Shown here in pieces: positions 55,929-64,000 of a stretch of DNA of 64,000 bases. Numbering within the stretch: the stretch's first letter is position 1; the number at the start of each line of letters is the position of its first letter. Position numbers and translations under genes: made by a program. The notes beneath the pieces are model-generated. The model searched no databases, had not been told where the DNA came from, and was given only the letters and a program-made list of their open reading frames with translations. The DNA lies in assembly GCF_014280235.1 (NCBI RefSeq), contig NZ_CP047940.1, forward strand, positions 434,001 to 498,000, in the 5' to 3' direction. Origin of the DNA: Cyanobium sp. NS01. Lineage in GTDB: Bacteria; Cyanobacteriota; Cyanobacteriia; PCC-6307; Cyanobiaceae.

Positions 55929-56150
55929 ATGACCACCCCAGAAGACAGTGCCAGCGGCAGCGCCGCCAGCCCAGCCCCCAGCGCCGCCAACGCCACCAGC
56001 GCCACCAGCTCCGATGTGCCCGCCTTCGGCTGGAGTGCCTACGCCGAGCGGGTCAACGGCCGCTTCGCCATGCTCGGCTTTGTGGCTGTGCTGATCATTG
56101 AGGCCCTCAGTGGCGACACCTTCCTGCACTGGGCCGGCCTGGTGCCCTGA
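55929..56150 (+). CDS. hli: High-light-inducible protein (HLIP, CAB-like)
   Basis: 73 residues. The single membrane helix carries the chlorophyll-binding signature AERVNGRFAMLGFVAVLIIE, with Glu, Asn and Arg as in light-harvesting helices, and ends LHWAGLVP. HLIPs bind chlorophyll and carotenoid and protect photosystem II assembly intermediates in excess light. The first 30 residues are a low-complexity Ala/Ser/Thr stretch. It follows the ABC transporter on the same strand. Confidence 0.93.
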   Translation: MTTPEDSASGSAASPAPSAANATSATSSDVPAFGWSAYAERVNGRFAMLGFVAVLIIEALSGDTFLHWAGLVP

Positions 56151-56183
56151 GGGCCCAGCCGTTGCCGCCCCATCCCTGGCCCG

Positions 56184-56660
56184 TCAGGGCAGCTGGATCA
56201 GGTCCACCTGCCACAGCCCGCTGCGGCTCACCTGCACCGCCAGTTCACGGCCATCGGCACGGATCTGCACCTGGCGAGGCACCCCGGCGGGGGCCATGGC
56301 AATCAGCCGAAGGCTCTGGCTGGAGCGGCGGTAGAGCACCAGCTCGGTGCGGCCCTCCAGCTGGCGCACCAGGGCCAGCTGCTCGCCGCGGCCATCCACC
56401 GACACGCTGATCGGCTGGGTATCCGGCCGGTTGAGCCCCGGCAGAGGTACCGGACGCCGGTTGCGCAGGTCGATCAGGCTGACCCGTTCCCTGCCCCCCT
56501 CGCCGTTGATCAGGGCCAGCCAGGGGCCGCTCAGGGAGGGGTCACGGCTGGTGCCCAGTTGCTCGAGCTGGCGATTCAGGCTGTTGTCTGGCCGGGGCTG
56601 GGGCCCAAGGCAGCCCACCAGCACCACCGCCAGCAGCATCAGCAGGAGCCCGCGTGCCAT
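56184..56660 (-). CDS. TolB-like lipoprotein (beta-propeller repeats)
   Basis: 158 residues from ATG 56660. Lipoprotein signal MARGLLLMLLAVVLVGC with lipobox LVGC. The rest has blade-like repeats resembling TolB/WD40 sheets: GPWLALINGEGGRERVSLID, RPDTQPISVSVDGRGEQLAL and RQVQIRADGRELAVQVSRSG. Too short for a complete propeller. It lies four bases after the homologous gene at 56665-57234, so they form a tandem pair. Function unknown. Confidence 0.82.
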   Translation of the reverse strand: MARGLLLMLLAVVLVGCLGPQPRPDNSLNRQLEQLGTSRDPSLSGPWLALINGEGGRERVSLIDLRNRRPVPLPGLNRPDTQPISVSVDGRGEQLALVRQLEGRTELVLYRRSSQSLRLIAMAPAGVPRQVQIRADGRELAVQVSRSGLWQVDLIQLP

Positions 56661-56664
56661 GGGC

Positions 56665-57234
56665 TCAGCCGCCTCCGCCGGGGTTCTGCGAATCCGCCCC
56701 GCCCCCGACCGCCGGGCTGCCACCCGGGAGGTCTGGCTCAATCACACCGCCCAGCTCCAGCACTTCCACCTGCCAGCGCCCCTGCCGCACCAGCTGCAGG
56801 GCCAGGCGGCTGGCATCGGGGGCGAGGCTCAGTCGCACCGGCGCGGCGTTGGCCGGCAGCGGCAGCCGCACCAGGCGTCCGGTGAGGCGGTCTTCCAGCA
56901 GGGCCACCCGCCGCGGGCCCTGCTGCACCAGCACAGCCATATAGCGGCCATTCCAGCTCAGCGAAGGGGAGCTGTGGGGTTCGCGGCCGCGCAGATGGCG
57001 CAGCGGCAGCACCCGGCCCCCGGGCTGCTCCTGCAGCACCACCCTGGCGCGACCCTGATGCTCCAGCACCGAGGCCAGATAGCGGCCATTGCCGCTCAGG
57101 GCTGGATCCAGGCGGTTGCCCTGGGCCCCGAAGCCGGTTGGGGAGGCCGGCCGGCGGCCGAACCAGCCACCGCTGCAGCCGCCCAGCCCAAGGTTGAGCA
57201 CCACCACCAAGACCCCGACCCAGAGCTGGCGCAC
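56665..57234 (-). CDS. TolB-like lipoprotein, first of a tandem pair
   Basis: 189 residues. The signal MRQLWVGVLVVVLNLGLGGC ends in a lipobox. Repeats NRLDPALSGNGRYLASVLEH, SSPSLSWNGRYMAVLVQQGP and VRLSLAPDASRLALQLVRQG are the TolB-type S-x-D/N-G-R-xLA pattern. A Gly/Pro-rich tail follows. It starts 27 bases downstream of ycf66 on the same strand. Probably outer-membrane or periplasm-facing. Confidence 0.84.
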   Translation of the reverse strand: MRQLWVGVLVVVLNLGLGGCSGGWFGRRPASPTGFGAQGNRLDPALSGNGRYLASVLEHQGRARVVLQEQPGGRVLPLRHLRGREPHSSPSLSWNGRYMAVLVQQGPRRVALLEDRLTGRLVRLPLPANAAPVRLSLAPDASRLALQLVRQGRWQVEVLELGGVIEPDLPGGSPAVGGGADSQNPGGGG

Positions 57235-57261
57235 GGATTCAGTGATGGTGTCGGTAGGGGA

Positions 57262-58215
57262 TCAGTCGTCAAATCGGGAGGCGTTGTCCCGTGGCCTGGA
57301 GTCGCTGGGTGCGCCTGCCCTGGGGCCCGCCGTCGGGGCCTGCCGGGAGCGCATCGGGCTGAAGTCGGCGTCGCTGATGTCACTGGCGGCCGGCCCGGCA
57401 GCGGCGCTGCTGGAGCGGATCGGCGAGCCTTGCGGAATCCCCGGCCGCTCAGATGCGGCGGCTGGGGCGGGGCTGGGGCCCCCCGCGGCGGGACGGCGGC
57501 TGGAGCGGAGCGAGGGCTCGGCTGTGGGTACGGGCCTGGAGCCCCGCCGGGGCTCGCTCATGGCGTCGCGATCGCGGCGGCGTGCCCCGAAATCGGTGGC
57601 GGGCCTGCCACCGCCGGCGCTGTAGCGGCTGCGCTCCCCGGCGGGTTCCCGGGTATCCCAGGCCTCGGGTTCGGAGCGGCCGGCTTCAGGGCGAGGGCCC
57701 TCGGAGCGGAGGCCTTCACCACGCCTGCTGGCCGCCCGTTCGGGGATGGCCGCCCGGCTGGAGCGGCGCATCTTGTAGAGGTCGTCCTCCGCCTCCCGGT
57801 TCGGGATGCGGCGGCGTACCGGCTCTGGTTCATCAAAGCGCTCAGCGTCGGGGTCGTCCCAGGGACGCCCTCCCATGCGGGGGCGGTAGGGCCCGGCCGG
57901 CACCGGAGGTTCGTCGTCGTCGAAATAGGAGGAGCGGCGGGCCTGTTCGGTGGTCACGCCGCGCAGCCTCACACTTTCGTAGGCGAAGAACACCGTGGTG
58001 CCGGCCAGCAGGAACTGGCCGAACTGCAGGATCGGATCCAGCCGCCAGCCCTGAAAGAAGAGGATGCCGCCGCAGAGCAGGCCCACGGCGGCGAAGAACA
58101 CGTCGTAGTCGCGAGCGAGGGCCGGCTTGAAGCTGCGCATGAAATAGAGCAGCGCGCCACCCACCGCCAGCACAATGCCGACGATGCTGGCCCAGTTAAG
58201 GCTGGCATTGACCAC
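57262..58215 (-). CDS. ycf66: Ycf66-family membrane protein
   Basis: 317 residues. The first 85 hold three hydrophobic helices: LNWASIVGIVLAVGGALLYF, DVFFAAVGLLCGGILFFQGW and PILQFGQFLLAGTTVFFAYE, then SVRLRG, all characteristic of Ycf66. The remaining 230 residues are a charged, Pro/Arg/Ser-rich, probably disordered tail. Ycf66 is known from cyanobacteria and some plastids; function unknown. It lies between psbX and the TolB-like pair, all on the minus strand. Confidence 0.93.
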   Translation of the reverse strand: MVNASLNWASIVGIVLAVGGALLYFMRSFKPALARDYDVFFAAVGLLCGGILFFQGWRLDPILQFGQFLLAGTTVFFAYESVRLRGVTTEQARRSSYFDDDEPPVPAGPYRPRMGGRPWDDPDAERFDEPEPVRRRIPNREAEDDLYKMRRSSRAAIPERAASRRGEGLRSEGPRPEAGRSEPEAWDTREPAGERSRYSAGGGRPATDFGARRRDRDAMSEPRRGSRPVPTAEPSLRSSRRPAAGGPSPAPAAASERPGIPQGSPIRSSSAAAGPAASDISDADFSPMRSRQAPTAGPRAGAPSDSRPRDNASRFDD

Positions 58216-58303
58216 GAAGTCTCACCCAGGTGCTGCGCATCACTCTAGGCAGTTGGCCAGGATCAGGCCCCCCCTGGGAGCATCTGCTTCGGCCAGGCGG
58301 GCC

Positions 58304-58426
58304 TCAGGAGCGACGATCGACCTGGTCCGTCTGGCTGATCAGCACCAGGGCGATCGAGATGGGCACCACCACGATCACCGCGCCCCAGGCGAGGCTGCTG
58401 AGGAAGTTGGCGAGGGAAGGGGTCAT
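58304..58426 (-). CDS. psbX: Photosystem II subunit PsbX
   Basis: 40 residues: [20 protein letters not shown], then [19 protein letters not shown]. The N-terminal TPSLxNFLxSLxWGAVIVV and the SQTD after the single membrane helix are the PsbX hallmark. PsbX is a peripheral small subunit near cytochrome b559 that affects quinone turnover. It is too short for standard gene calling. It lies 88 bases upstream of ycf66. Confidence 0.95.
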   Translation of the reverse strand: MTPSLANFLSSLAWGAVIVVVPISIALVLISQTDQVDRRS

Positions 58427-58517
58427 GGGGCGGGGCCGGGCAATGGCTTCGGGCGTGGCGGAATCCTAAGCAGTGACCGCAAGTTCCTACGCTCAGCTCA
58501 CCGCTGCTTAGAGCTTT

Positions 58518-58838
58518 GTGACGGCCTTACCCGCTTCCCCCCTGGCCTGGGCCCACCTGCTTCTGGGCCTGTCGCTGGCGCTCTGGACGCTGCTGTTCCT
58601 GTTCCGCATCGTGCTCACCTGGTATCCCCAGGTGGACCTCAGCCAGGGGGCGATGCGGCTGATCGGGGCCCCCACCGAGCCGTTGCTGGCGGCCACCAGG
58701 CGTCTGATCCAGCCGATCGGCGGGGTGGATGTGACGCCGGTGGTGTGGGTGGGTCTGATCAGCCTGGTGCGGGAGCTGCTGGTGGGTCAGCAGGGTCTGG
58801 TGACCCAGGCGATGCGCCATGCCAGCGCCGTGGCCTGA
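58518..58838 (+). CDS. YggT (Ycf19-like) family membrane protein
   Basis: 106 residues, GTG start. Two hydrophobic blocks flank the family motif FRIVLTWYPQVDLSQGA and APTEPLLAATRRLIQPIGGVDVTPVVW. In plastids and cyanobacteria, relatives (CCB3/Ycf19) take part in cytochrome b6 haem attachment or thylakoid organisation. Divergent from psbX by 91 bases and convergent with accC, 7 bases away. Confidence 0.93.
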   Translation: MTALPASPLAWAHLLLGLSLALWTLLFLFRIVLTWYPQVDLSQGAMRLIGAPTEPLLAATRRLIQPIGGVDVTPVVWVGLISLVRELLVGQQGLVTQAMRHASAVA

Positions 58839-58845
58839 GCGGGCC

Positions 58846-60198
58846 TCAGACCATCGGCAGCATCTCCTGCTCCACGAACTTGGTGTGCACGTCACCGCTC
58901 TGGAACTCAGGCCGATCCAGCAGCTGCAGGTGAAACTCGATGGTGGTGGGGATTCCGGTGACGGCGCACTCTGAAAGGGCCCGGCGCAGGCGCCGCAGGG
59001 CGTGGTCGCGGTCGACCCCCCACACGATCAATTTGCCGATCAGGGAGTCGTAGAAGGGGGGGATCTCGTAGCCGGTGTAGACGTGGCTGTCGACCCGCAC
59101 GCCAGGGCCTCCAGGCGGCAGCCAGCCGGTGATGCGCCCCGGAGCGGGCCGGAAGTTCTGGCGCGGGTCCTCGGCGTTGATGCGCACCTCAATGGCATGG
59201 CCCCGCAGGCTGATGTCTTCCTGTTTCACGGAGATCGGCTCCCCACCGGCGATGCGCAGCTGCTCGGCGATCAGATCCACGCCGGTCACCACTTCGGTGA
59301 CGGGATGCTCCACCTGGATCCTGGTGTTCATCTCCATGAAATAGAAGCGGCCGGCGCGATCCACCAGGAACTCCACCGTGCCGGCCCCCTCGTAGCCGAT
59401 GGTGCGGGCCGCATTCACGGCTGCCTCCCCCATCTCACGGCGCAGCTCGGCATCGATGGCCACGCTGGGCGACTCCTCCAGCAGCTTCTGGTGGCGGCGC
59501 TGGATCGAGCAGTCGCGCTCCCCCAGATGCACCACGTTGCCGTGGCGATCGGCCAGCACCTGCACCTCCACATGCCGGGGGCGGTCGATGAATTTCTCCA
59601 TGTAGAGGCCCGGATTGCCGAAGGCGGCCTCCGCTTCCCCCTGGGCGGCCTTGAACAGGCTCTCGAGCTGATCGGCGTCCGGCACCAGGCGCATGCCCCG
59701 GCCGCCACCGCCGGCGGTGGCCTTGATCATCACCGGATAGCCCATGGCCTCGGCCAGTTCGGCGGCCTGGCGAGGGTGCTCCAGCAGGCCCTCACTGCCG
59801 GGGATGGTGGGCACTCCCACCGACTGCATGGTGATCTTGGCGGTGGACTTATCGCCCATCGAGCGGATCGCTTCGGGGGAGGGGCCCACAAAGGTGAGGC
59901 CGTGGTCGGCGCAGATCTCGGCGAAGCGGTCGTTCTCGGCCAGAAAGCCGTAGCCGGGATGGATCGCATCGGCGCCGCGGGAGGTGGCGGCCGCCAGGAT
60001 GTTCGGGATGTTCAGGTAGCTCTTGGAGCTCGGTGCCTCACCCACGCACACGGCCTCATCGGCCAGCTGCACGTGCAGGGCGTTGCGGTCCACGGTGCTG
60101 TACACCGCCACGGTGGCAATGCCAAGTTCCCGACAGCTGCGCAGGATGCGGAGGGCGATCTCGCCGCGGTTGGCGATCAGCACTTTGCCGATGGACAT
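58846..60198 (-). CDS. accC: Acetyl-CoA carboxylase, biotin carboxylase subunit
   Basis: 450 residues, exactly the family length. ATP-grasp enzyme that carboxylates biotin on AccB for fatty-acid synthesis. Seen: [20 protein letters not shown], the glycine-rich ATP loop [40 protein letters not shown] with the metal-binding glutamates, and the bicarbonate-site region. No accB is adjacent. The region before it (60199-60363) has no gene. Confidence 0.98.
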   Translation of the reverse strand: MSIGKVLIANRGEIALRILRSCRELGIATVAVYSTVDRNALHVQLADEAVCVGEAPSSKSYLNIPNILAAATSRGADAIHPGYGFLAENDRFAEICADHGLTFVGPSPEAIRSMGDKSTAKITMQSVGVPTIPGSEGLLEHPRQAAELAEAMGYPVMIKATAGGGGRGMRLVPDADQLESLFKAAQGEAEAAFGNPGLYMEKFIDRPRHVEVQVLADRHGNVVHLGERDCSIQRRHQKLLEESPSVAIDAELRREMGEAAVNAARTIGYEGAGTVEFLVDRAGRFYFMEMNTRIQVEHPVTEVVTGVDLIAEQLRIAGGEPISVKQEDISLRGHAIEVRINAEDPRQNFRPAPGRITGWLPPGGPGVRVDSHVYTGYEIPPFYDSLIGKLIVWGVDRDHALRRLRRALSECAVTGIPTTIEFHLQLLDRPEFQSGDVHTKFVEQEMLPMV

Positions 60199-60363
60199 CC
60201 GCCGCCGCTCAGCTGGTACAGGCCAGGGCGGACTGTATCAGCGCTCACTGCGGCATTCCCTGGCGGGCGCGGGGAGGAGCGTTAGGTATTGTGCTGGGCC
60301 GATGGGCCGGCTCGGTTCGTCGCAGCACCGGGATGGGCCCAGCCCAACCTTTGGTGGCATCAA

Positions 60364-60445
60364 GCGGATGTGGTGGAATTGGTAGACACGCACGTTTGAG
60401 GGGCGTGTGGCTTCGGCCTTGCGAGTTCAAGTCTCGCCATCCGCA
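60364..60445 (+). tRNA. tRNA-Leu (anticodon GAG)
   Basis: The acceptor arms GCGGATG and CATCCGC pair fully. The anticodon stem is CACGT/GCGTG with loop TTGAGGG, giving anticodon GAG (CUU/CUC codons). A long variable arm and GTTCAAGTC T-loop mark a class II tRNA. CCA is not encoded; a T run follows at once. A possible -10 (TATTGT, near 60291) lies upstream. Confidence 0.95.
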
Positions 60446-60462
60446 TTTTTCTTCTCCTGCCT

Positions 60463-61770
60463 GTGGCCAGGGCCACTGCGGCGCCCGTCACCCCCCCTGG
60501 GACTGCCGCCGCTGCCATCGTGCTGGTCAGCAACGGCCCCGGTGAGCTGAGCACCTGGGTGAGGCCCCTGGCCCAGCACCTGCACCGCCGCCTGGGCCTG
60601 GGCTCCGCGGGCCCCAAGCCTTTCTGCGGGCTTCACCTGGTGCTGGTGCCGTGTCCCAATGGCACCGGCACGGAGCACCGGGCCGCGGCCAGCTGGGGAC
60701 TGTTCGAGCGCACGCTGCCGGCACGGCGCTTCTGGAGCCTGCTGCTGCGGCCCCGGCGCTTCGGCCCCTGGCCCCGCCAGGGGGTGGTGGTGTTTCTGGG
60801 GGGGGATCAGTTCTGGAGTGTTCTGCTCTCGGCCCGCCTCGGTTATCGCCATCTCACCTATGCGGAGTGGGTGGCCCGCTGGCCCCGCTGGAACGACCGC
60901 ATTGCCGCCATGGGCCCCCGCGCCGCGGACCGGCTGCCCAGGCGCTGGCGCTCCCGCTGCAGCGTGGTGGGGGACCTGATGGCGGACCTCTCCGAGAGTG
61001 CCCGCAGCGACGCTCCCCTGCCGCCGGGCCACTGGGTGGCCCTGCTGCCCGGTTCCAAGCCCGCCAAGCTGCAGGTGGGTGTGCCCTTCCTGCTGGACAC
61101 GGCTGATCGCCTGGCGGCGCTGCAGCCCGACTGCCGCTTCCTGCTCCCCCTGGCCCCCACGATCGGCGTGGAGGGGCTGTTGCGCCATGCCAGCCCGGCC
61201 AATCCGATCGCGGCGGCCTACCGCGGCGGCCCGCCCAGCCTCAGCCTGGAGGGCGATGCCCTGATCACGGCCGCCGGCACCCGCATCCGCCTGGAGCGCC
61301 AGAGCCCGGCCCACACCAGCCTCAGCCAGTGCTGCCTGGCGCTCACCACGGTGGGGGCCAACACGGCGGAACTGGCTGCCCTGGCGGTGCCGATGCTGGT
61401 GCTGGTGCCCACCCAGCACCTCGGCGTGATGCAGGCCTGGGATGGCCTGGCGGGGCTGCTGGCACGGCTGCCGCTGCTGCGCCCGCTGCTGGGAACGCTG
61501 CTCAGCCTCTGGCGCCTGCGTCAGCGCGGCTTCCTGGCTTCCCCCAACATCGCGGCCGGGCGGCTGGTGGTGCCTGAGCGGGTGGGGCCGATCACGCCGG
61601 CGCAGATCGCTGCCGAGGCCGCCGACTGGCTGGCCTCCCCGGCGCGGCTGGCGGCCATGCGGCACGAGCTGGCCCAGCTGCGCGGACGCCCCGGGGCGGT
61701 GGCCTCCCTGGCCGACCTGGTGCTGGAGCTGTTGCCGCCGGGGCTGCCGGGCTCCCAGCCCGATTCCTAG
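60463..61770 (+). CDS. LpxB-related glycosyltransferase-like protein
   Basis: 435 residues, GTG start 17 bases after the tRNA. The opening [20 protein letters not shown] is the cyanobacterial lipid-A-disaccharide synthase-related family (GT-B fold), with [11 protein letters not shown] as the sugar-nucleotide loop. [20 protein letters not shown] and [20 protein letters not shown] in the C-terminal half match LpxB (LLPGSR, SGTATLE). The substrate is unknown. The LpxB-typical SGT is replaced by TTVGANTAE here. Confidence 0.86.
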   Translation: MARATAAPVTPPGTAAAAIVLVSNGPGELSTWVRPLAQHLHRRLGLGSAGPKPFCGLHLVLVPCPNGTGTEHRAAASWGLFERTLPARRFWSLLLRPRRFGPWPRQGVVVFLGGDQFWSVLLSARLGYRHLTYAEWVARWPRWNDRIAAMGPRAADRLPRRWRSRCSVVGDLMADLSESARSDAPLPPGHWVALLPGSKPAKLQVGVPFLLDTADRLAALQPDCRFLLPLAPTIGVEGLLRHASPANPIAAAYRGGPPSLSLEGDALITAAGTRIRLERQSPAHTSLSQCCLALTTVGANTAELAALAVPMLVLVPTQHLGVMQAWDGLAGLLARLPLLRPLLGTLLSLWRLRQRGFLASPNIAAGRLVVPERVGPITPAQIAAEAADWLASPARLAAMRHELAQLRGRPGAVASLADLVLELLPPGLPGSQPDS

Positions 61771-61795
61771 GGTTGGGCTCCCTTGCGTGGTTCCC

Positions 61796-62236
61796 ATGGC
61801 GGCCATCCCTGATCCCCAGTCCTCCGCCTGCGGCGTGGAGAGTGGCCTGGCCCGCACCACCAGTGAGGAGGTGTGGCGCCAGAGCCTCACCCCCGAGCAG
61901 TTCCGGGTGGCGCGCCAGGGCGGCACCGAACGGCCCTTCAGCGGTGCCTACTGGAACCACAAGGGCCAGGGGATGTACCACTGCGTCTGCTGCGACGCCG
62001 AACTGTTCAGCAGCGCCAGCAAATTCGATTCGGGCACCGGCTGGCCCAGCTTCTGGGATGGGGTGAAGCCCGGCGCGATCACCACCCTGATCGACCGCAG
62101 CCACGGCATGGTGCGCGCCGAGATCCGCTGCGCCAACTGCGATGCCCACCTGGGACACGTGTTCGATGACGGGCCTGCCCCCACGGGTCAGCGCTACTGC
62201 GTCAACTCGGCCTCGCTCAGCTTCAAGGCCGACTGA
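61796..62236 (+). CDS. msrB: Peptide-methionine (R)-S-oxide reductase MsrB
   Basis: 146 residues from ATG 61796. Reduces methionine R-sulfoxide. The domain has [20 protein letters not shown], zinc cysteines in CVCC and [26 protein letters not shown] and the catalytic cysteine in [12 protein letters not shown]. It lies 25 bases after the LpxB-related gene, probably one transcript. Confidence 0.96.
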   Translation: MAAIPDPQSSACGVESGLARTTSEEVWRQSLTPEQFRVARQGGTERPFSGAYWNHKGQGMYHCVCCDAELFSSASKFDSGTGWPSFWDGVKPGAITTLIDRSHGMVRAEIRCANCDAHLGHVFDDGPAPTGQRYCVNSASLSFKAD

Positions 62237-62268
62237 CTGACAGCAGGCCTCTCACCAAAGCAGCCGTA

Positions 62269-63279
62269 TCACCAGGGATCGTCGAGGTCTTCGGCATCCA
62301 CGTCCAGGACCTCGGAACTGCTGGGTGGGGCCGGCCGGCGGCGGGGGGCGCCGTAGCCGCGCTCGCGGCGCGCCTCGCGCCCATAGGGGTCCTGCAGCGG
62401 TTCGGGCTCGCGATCCAGGGGCTCGTCGAGCTCCCTTCTGGTGAGCGGCCTTCGCTCCGGTTCGGAATCGAGCAGGTCGTCGTCGAGGTAGCGACGCTGG
62501 CGCAGGGGGGCCCGATCGCGGCGCTGTTCCACTTCCACGTAATCCAGCTCAGCTTCGGGCACGAAGGCCTGGCTGCTGGCGGGCTGGATGCGGCGCTGCT
62601 CCTGGGCGGCGGGCACGCCTGGGGCCAGCTGGTTCTCCACGGGCACCATGGTGCCGCGGAAGCGCTCCCGCTCCTCCTGCTCCCAGCTGCTGCCGCCGAT
62701 GCCCAGCTTCTCCAGCAGGCCGGTGCCGAGCTGCTTGAGCTTCTCTTCAGCGCCCTCGTAGACCACGATGCGGTCTGGACCGCTGCTGACCACCTCCACC
62801 ACCGGCAGTTCCCAGGTGCTGAGCACCCCTTCGCCCAGCAGCGGCACGCCCAGGGCGCCCAGCACCAGGGTGGTGAGTTCGCCGGTTTCGATGTCGAAAC
62901 TGAAGCCCAGCACCTTGCCCAGCTGCTGACCGGCCTCGGTCACCACATCGCAGTTGATCACCTTGCTGAAGCGATCGGCGCTGAAGCTCTCGGCCAGGGA
63001 ATCGGCCGAATCCACCAGGATCACGTCGCCCACCTGGCGGATGCGATCCAGGGGCATCCAGCGGGGCAGGCCCGGCAGAAAGCGGGTGAGGGGGTTGTCC
63101 CGCAGGCCGAGGGCGATCACCTCACGGCGGTCGATGTCCACCACCACCTCACCCACCACGCCGAGCCGGCGGCCGGTGTCCCGGGTGATCACCTGGGTGC
63201 CCATCAGCTCTGAGCGCAGCCAGAGGCGATCGCTGGGGGCGGCGGCGGGGTCGCTGCCGGGCGGCGGGGTCGTCGTCAT
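62269..63279 (-). CDS. PRC-barrel domain protein with charged tail
   Basis: 336 residues from ATG 63279. Two PRC-barrel-like domains: LWLRSELMGTQVITRDTGRR to about residue 85, and KVINCDVVTEAGQQLGKVLG to about residue 165. Then a highly charged tail with long Arg/Asp/Glu-rich stretches (RRERGYGAPRRRPAPP and DVDAEDLDDPW). PRC barrels bind RNA, proteins or photosynthetic complexes. The role here is unknown. Upstream of it (minus strand) lies smc. Confidence 0.87.
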   Translation of the reverse strand: MTTTPPPGSDPAAAPSDRLWLRSELMGTQVITRDTGRRLGVVGEVVVDIDRREVIALGLRDNPLTRFLPGLPRWMPLDRIRQVGDVILVDSADSLAESFSADRFSKVINCDVVTEAGQQLGKVLGFSFDIETGELTTLVLGALGVPLLGEGVLSTWELPVVEVVSSGPDRIVVYEGAEEKLKQLGTGLLEKLGIGGSSWEQEERERFRGTMVPVENQLAPGVPAAQEQRRIQPASSQAFVPEAELDYVEVEQRRDRAPLRQRRYLDDDLLDSEPERRPLTRRELDEPLDREPEPLQDPYGREARRERGYGAPRRRPAPPSSSEVLDVDAEDLDDPW

Positions 63280-63318
63280 CGGCGCATTCTCACCCAGCAC
63301 AGGCGGCGCTGACGATGC

Positions 63319-64000
63319 TCAGGCGGCGGGGGGCAGGCCCACCACCTGGGTGTGGGCGCCGCGGGCCTGGGTGACGCCGATCGTGCGGGTGGCCGCGGCG
63401 ATCATCGGGCGCCGGTGGCTCACCACCATGAACTGGGCCTGATCGGCCTGGCGGGCGATCAATCCGGCCAGGCGCTCCACGTTCACGCCGTCGAGGAAGC
63501 TGTCCACCTCATCGAGGGCGTAGAAGGGCGAGGGCCGGAAGCGCTGCAGGGCGAACAGGAAGCTCAGGGCGGTGAGCGACTTCTCGCCACCACTCATGGC
63601 CGCCAGGCGCCGCACCGCCTTGCCCTTGGGATGGGCCACCAGGGTGAGGCCCCCCTCCAGCGGCGCTTCCGGGTTCTCGAGCTGCAGGTGGCCCTCGCCA
63701 TCGGAGAGCTCCGCGAAGATCTCGCGGAAGTGGCCATCCACTGCCGTGAACGCCTCCAGGAAGGCCTCCTGGCGCAGGGTGCCCACGGTTTCGATGCGCA
63801 GCAGCAGCTCCTCGCGCTCCTTGCTGAGCACGTCCAGCCGCTCCTGCAACTCCGCCAGGCGGGTTTCGAGGGCTTCGAGCTCTTCGATCGCCAGCATGTT
63901 CACCGGTTCGAGCGCCTCCATGCGCGCCTGCAGGCTGGCCAGTTCCCTGGCCAGGGCCTCCAGGCCGGCCTCCCGCAGCTCAGCGGGGATTTCTGGCAGG
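63319..64000 (-). CDS. smc: Chromosome segregation protein SMC, C-terminal part (cut by the window edge)
   Basis: Last 227 codons of an SMC protein; the frame stays open to the window end. Coiled-coil heptads ([20 protein letters not shown]) lead to the C-terminal ATPase half: [20 protein letters not shown] is the signature motif and [20 protein letters not shown] is Walker B, followed by the D-loop. SMC condenses and organises the chromosome. It ends 39 bases before the PRC-barrel gene, which may be co-transcribed. Confidence 0.96.
   Translation of the reverse strand, partial: LPEIPAELREAGLEALARELASLQARMEALEPVNMLAIEELEALETRLAELQERLDVLSKEREELLLRIETVGTLRQEAFLEAFTAVDGHFREIFAELSDGEGHLQLENPEAPLEGGLTLVAHPKGKAVRRLAAMSGGEKSLTALSFLFALQRFRPSPFYALDEVDSFLDGVNVERLAGLIARQADQAQFMVVSHRRPMIAAATRTIGVTQARGAHTQVVGLPPAA

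Noticed and set aside
54450-56129. 559-codon minus-strand frame
   Set aside because: Antisense to the SbmA-type transporter and HLIP genes; low-complexity product.
60199-60363. Small gene or RNA between accC and tRNA-Leu
   Set aside because: No frame with a sensible start and no stable conserved structure by eye; only a possible -10 for the tRNA.

Overview
The window is a G+C-rich chromosomal segment from a unicellular cyanobacterium, most likely an alpha-cyanobacterium of the Cyanobium / Synechococcus (picocyanobacterial) lineage. The taxonomic markers are a phycobilisome rod-core linker (CpcG) next to a CpcS-type lyase, photosystem II PsbX, Ycf66, a high-light-inducible protein, the ferredoxin:thioredoxin reductase catalytic chain, a SufR-controlled sufBCDS operon, and many short proteins of a cyanobacterial type. 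GTG and TTG starts are common, Shine-Dalgarno sequences are weak, and genes are tightly packed. Because of the G+C content, long spurious reading frames lie opposite most genes. I saw no insertion sequence, prophage, integrase or CRISPR array.

Layout. 1-5.5 kb: two small membrane proteins, a periplasmic HtrA-type protease, an ABC-F ATPase, a Nif11-like small protein and a ribbon-helix-helix protein. 5.5-11 kb (minus strand): an overlapping operon of type 2 NADH dehydrogenase, HAD hydrolase, HflX fused in frame to a 1-Cys peroxiredoxin, and AnmK. 11-16 kb: PAPS reductase, type III pantothenate kinase, peroxiredoxin Q, a secreted DUF1400-like protein and a RarA fusion protein. 16-25.6 kb: two RND efflux modules in tandem, each an adaptor lipoprotein plus a pump. 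25.6-33 kb: phosphoglucomutase, small secreted proteins, an FAD monooxygenase, a phospholipase D-like lipoprotein and a DUF4912 protein. 33-34.5 kb: CpcG and the CpcS-like lyase. 35.4-42.2 kb: sufR diverging from ftrC-sufB-sufC-sufD-sufS. 42.2-44.8 kb: sulfotransferase, MtnA and a class II aldolase, probably for methylthioadenosine salvage. 44.8-51.9 kb: GltS-like carrier, two unknown coupled genes, S9 peptidase, peptide deformylase, ribosomal protein S21. 51.9-64 kb: ComM, HIT protein, SbmA-type ABC transporter, HLIP, two TolB-like lipoproteins, Ycf66, PsbX, YggT, AccC, tRNA-Leu(GAG), an LpxB-related protein, MsrB, a PRC-barrel protein and the 3' part of smc.

Themes. Much of the content concerns redox and sulfur handling in a phototroph: thioredoxin reductase input, Fe-S assembly, two peroxiredoxins, MsrB, CysH and MTA salvage. 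Most is housekeeping. The least ordinary items are the HflX-peroxiredoxin fusion, the RND pumps with extra hydrophobic segments between the two pump halves, the Nif11-like protein that stops just after a double glycine, and the mtnA-aldolase pair. I found no clear evidence for a wholly new multi-gene system.
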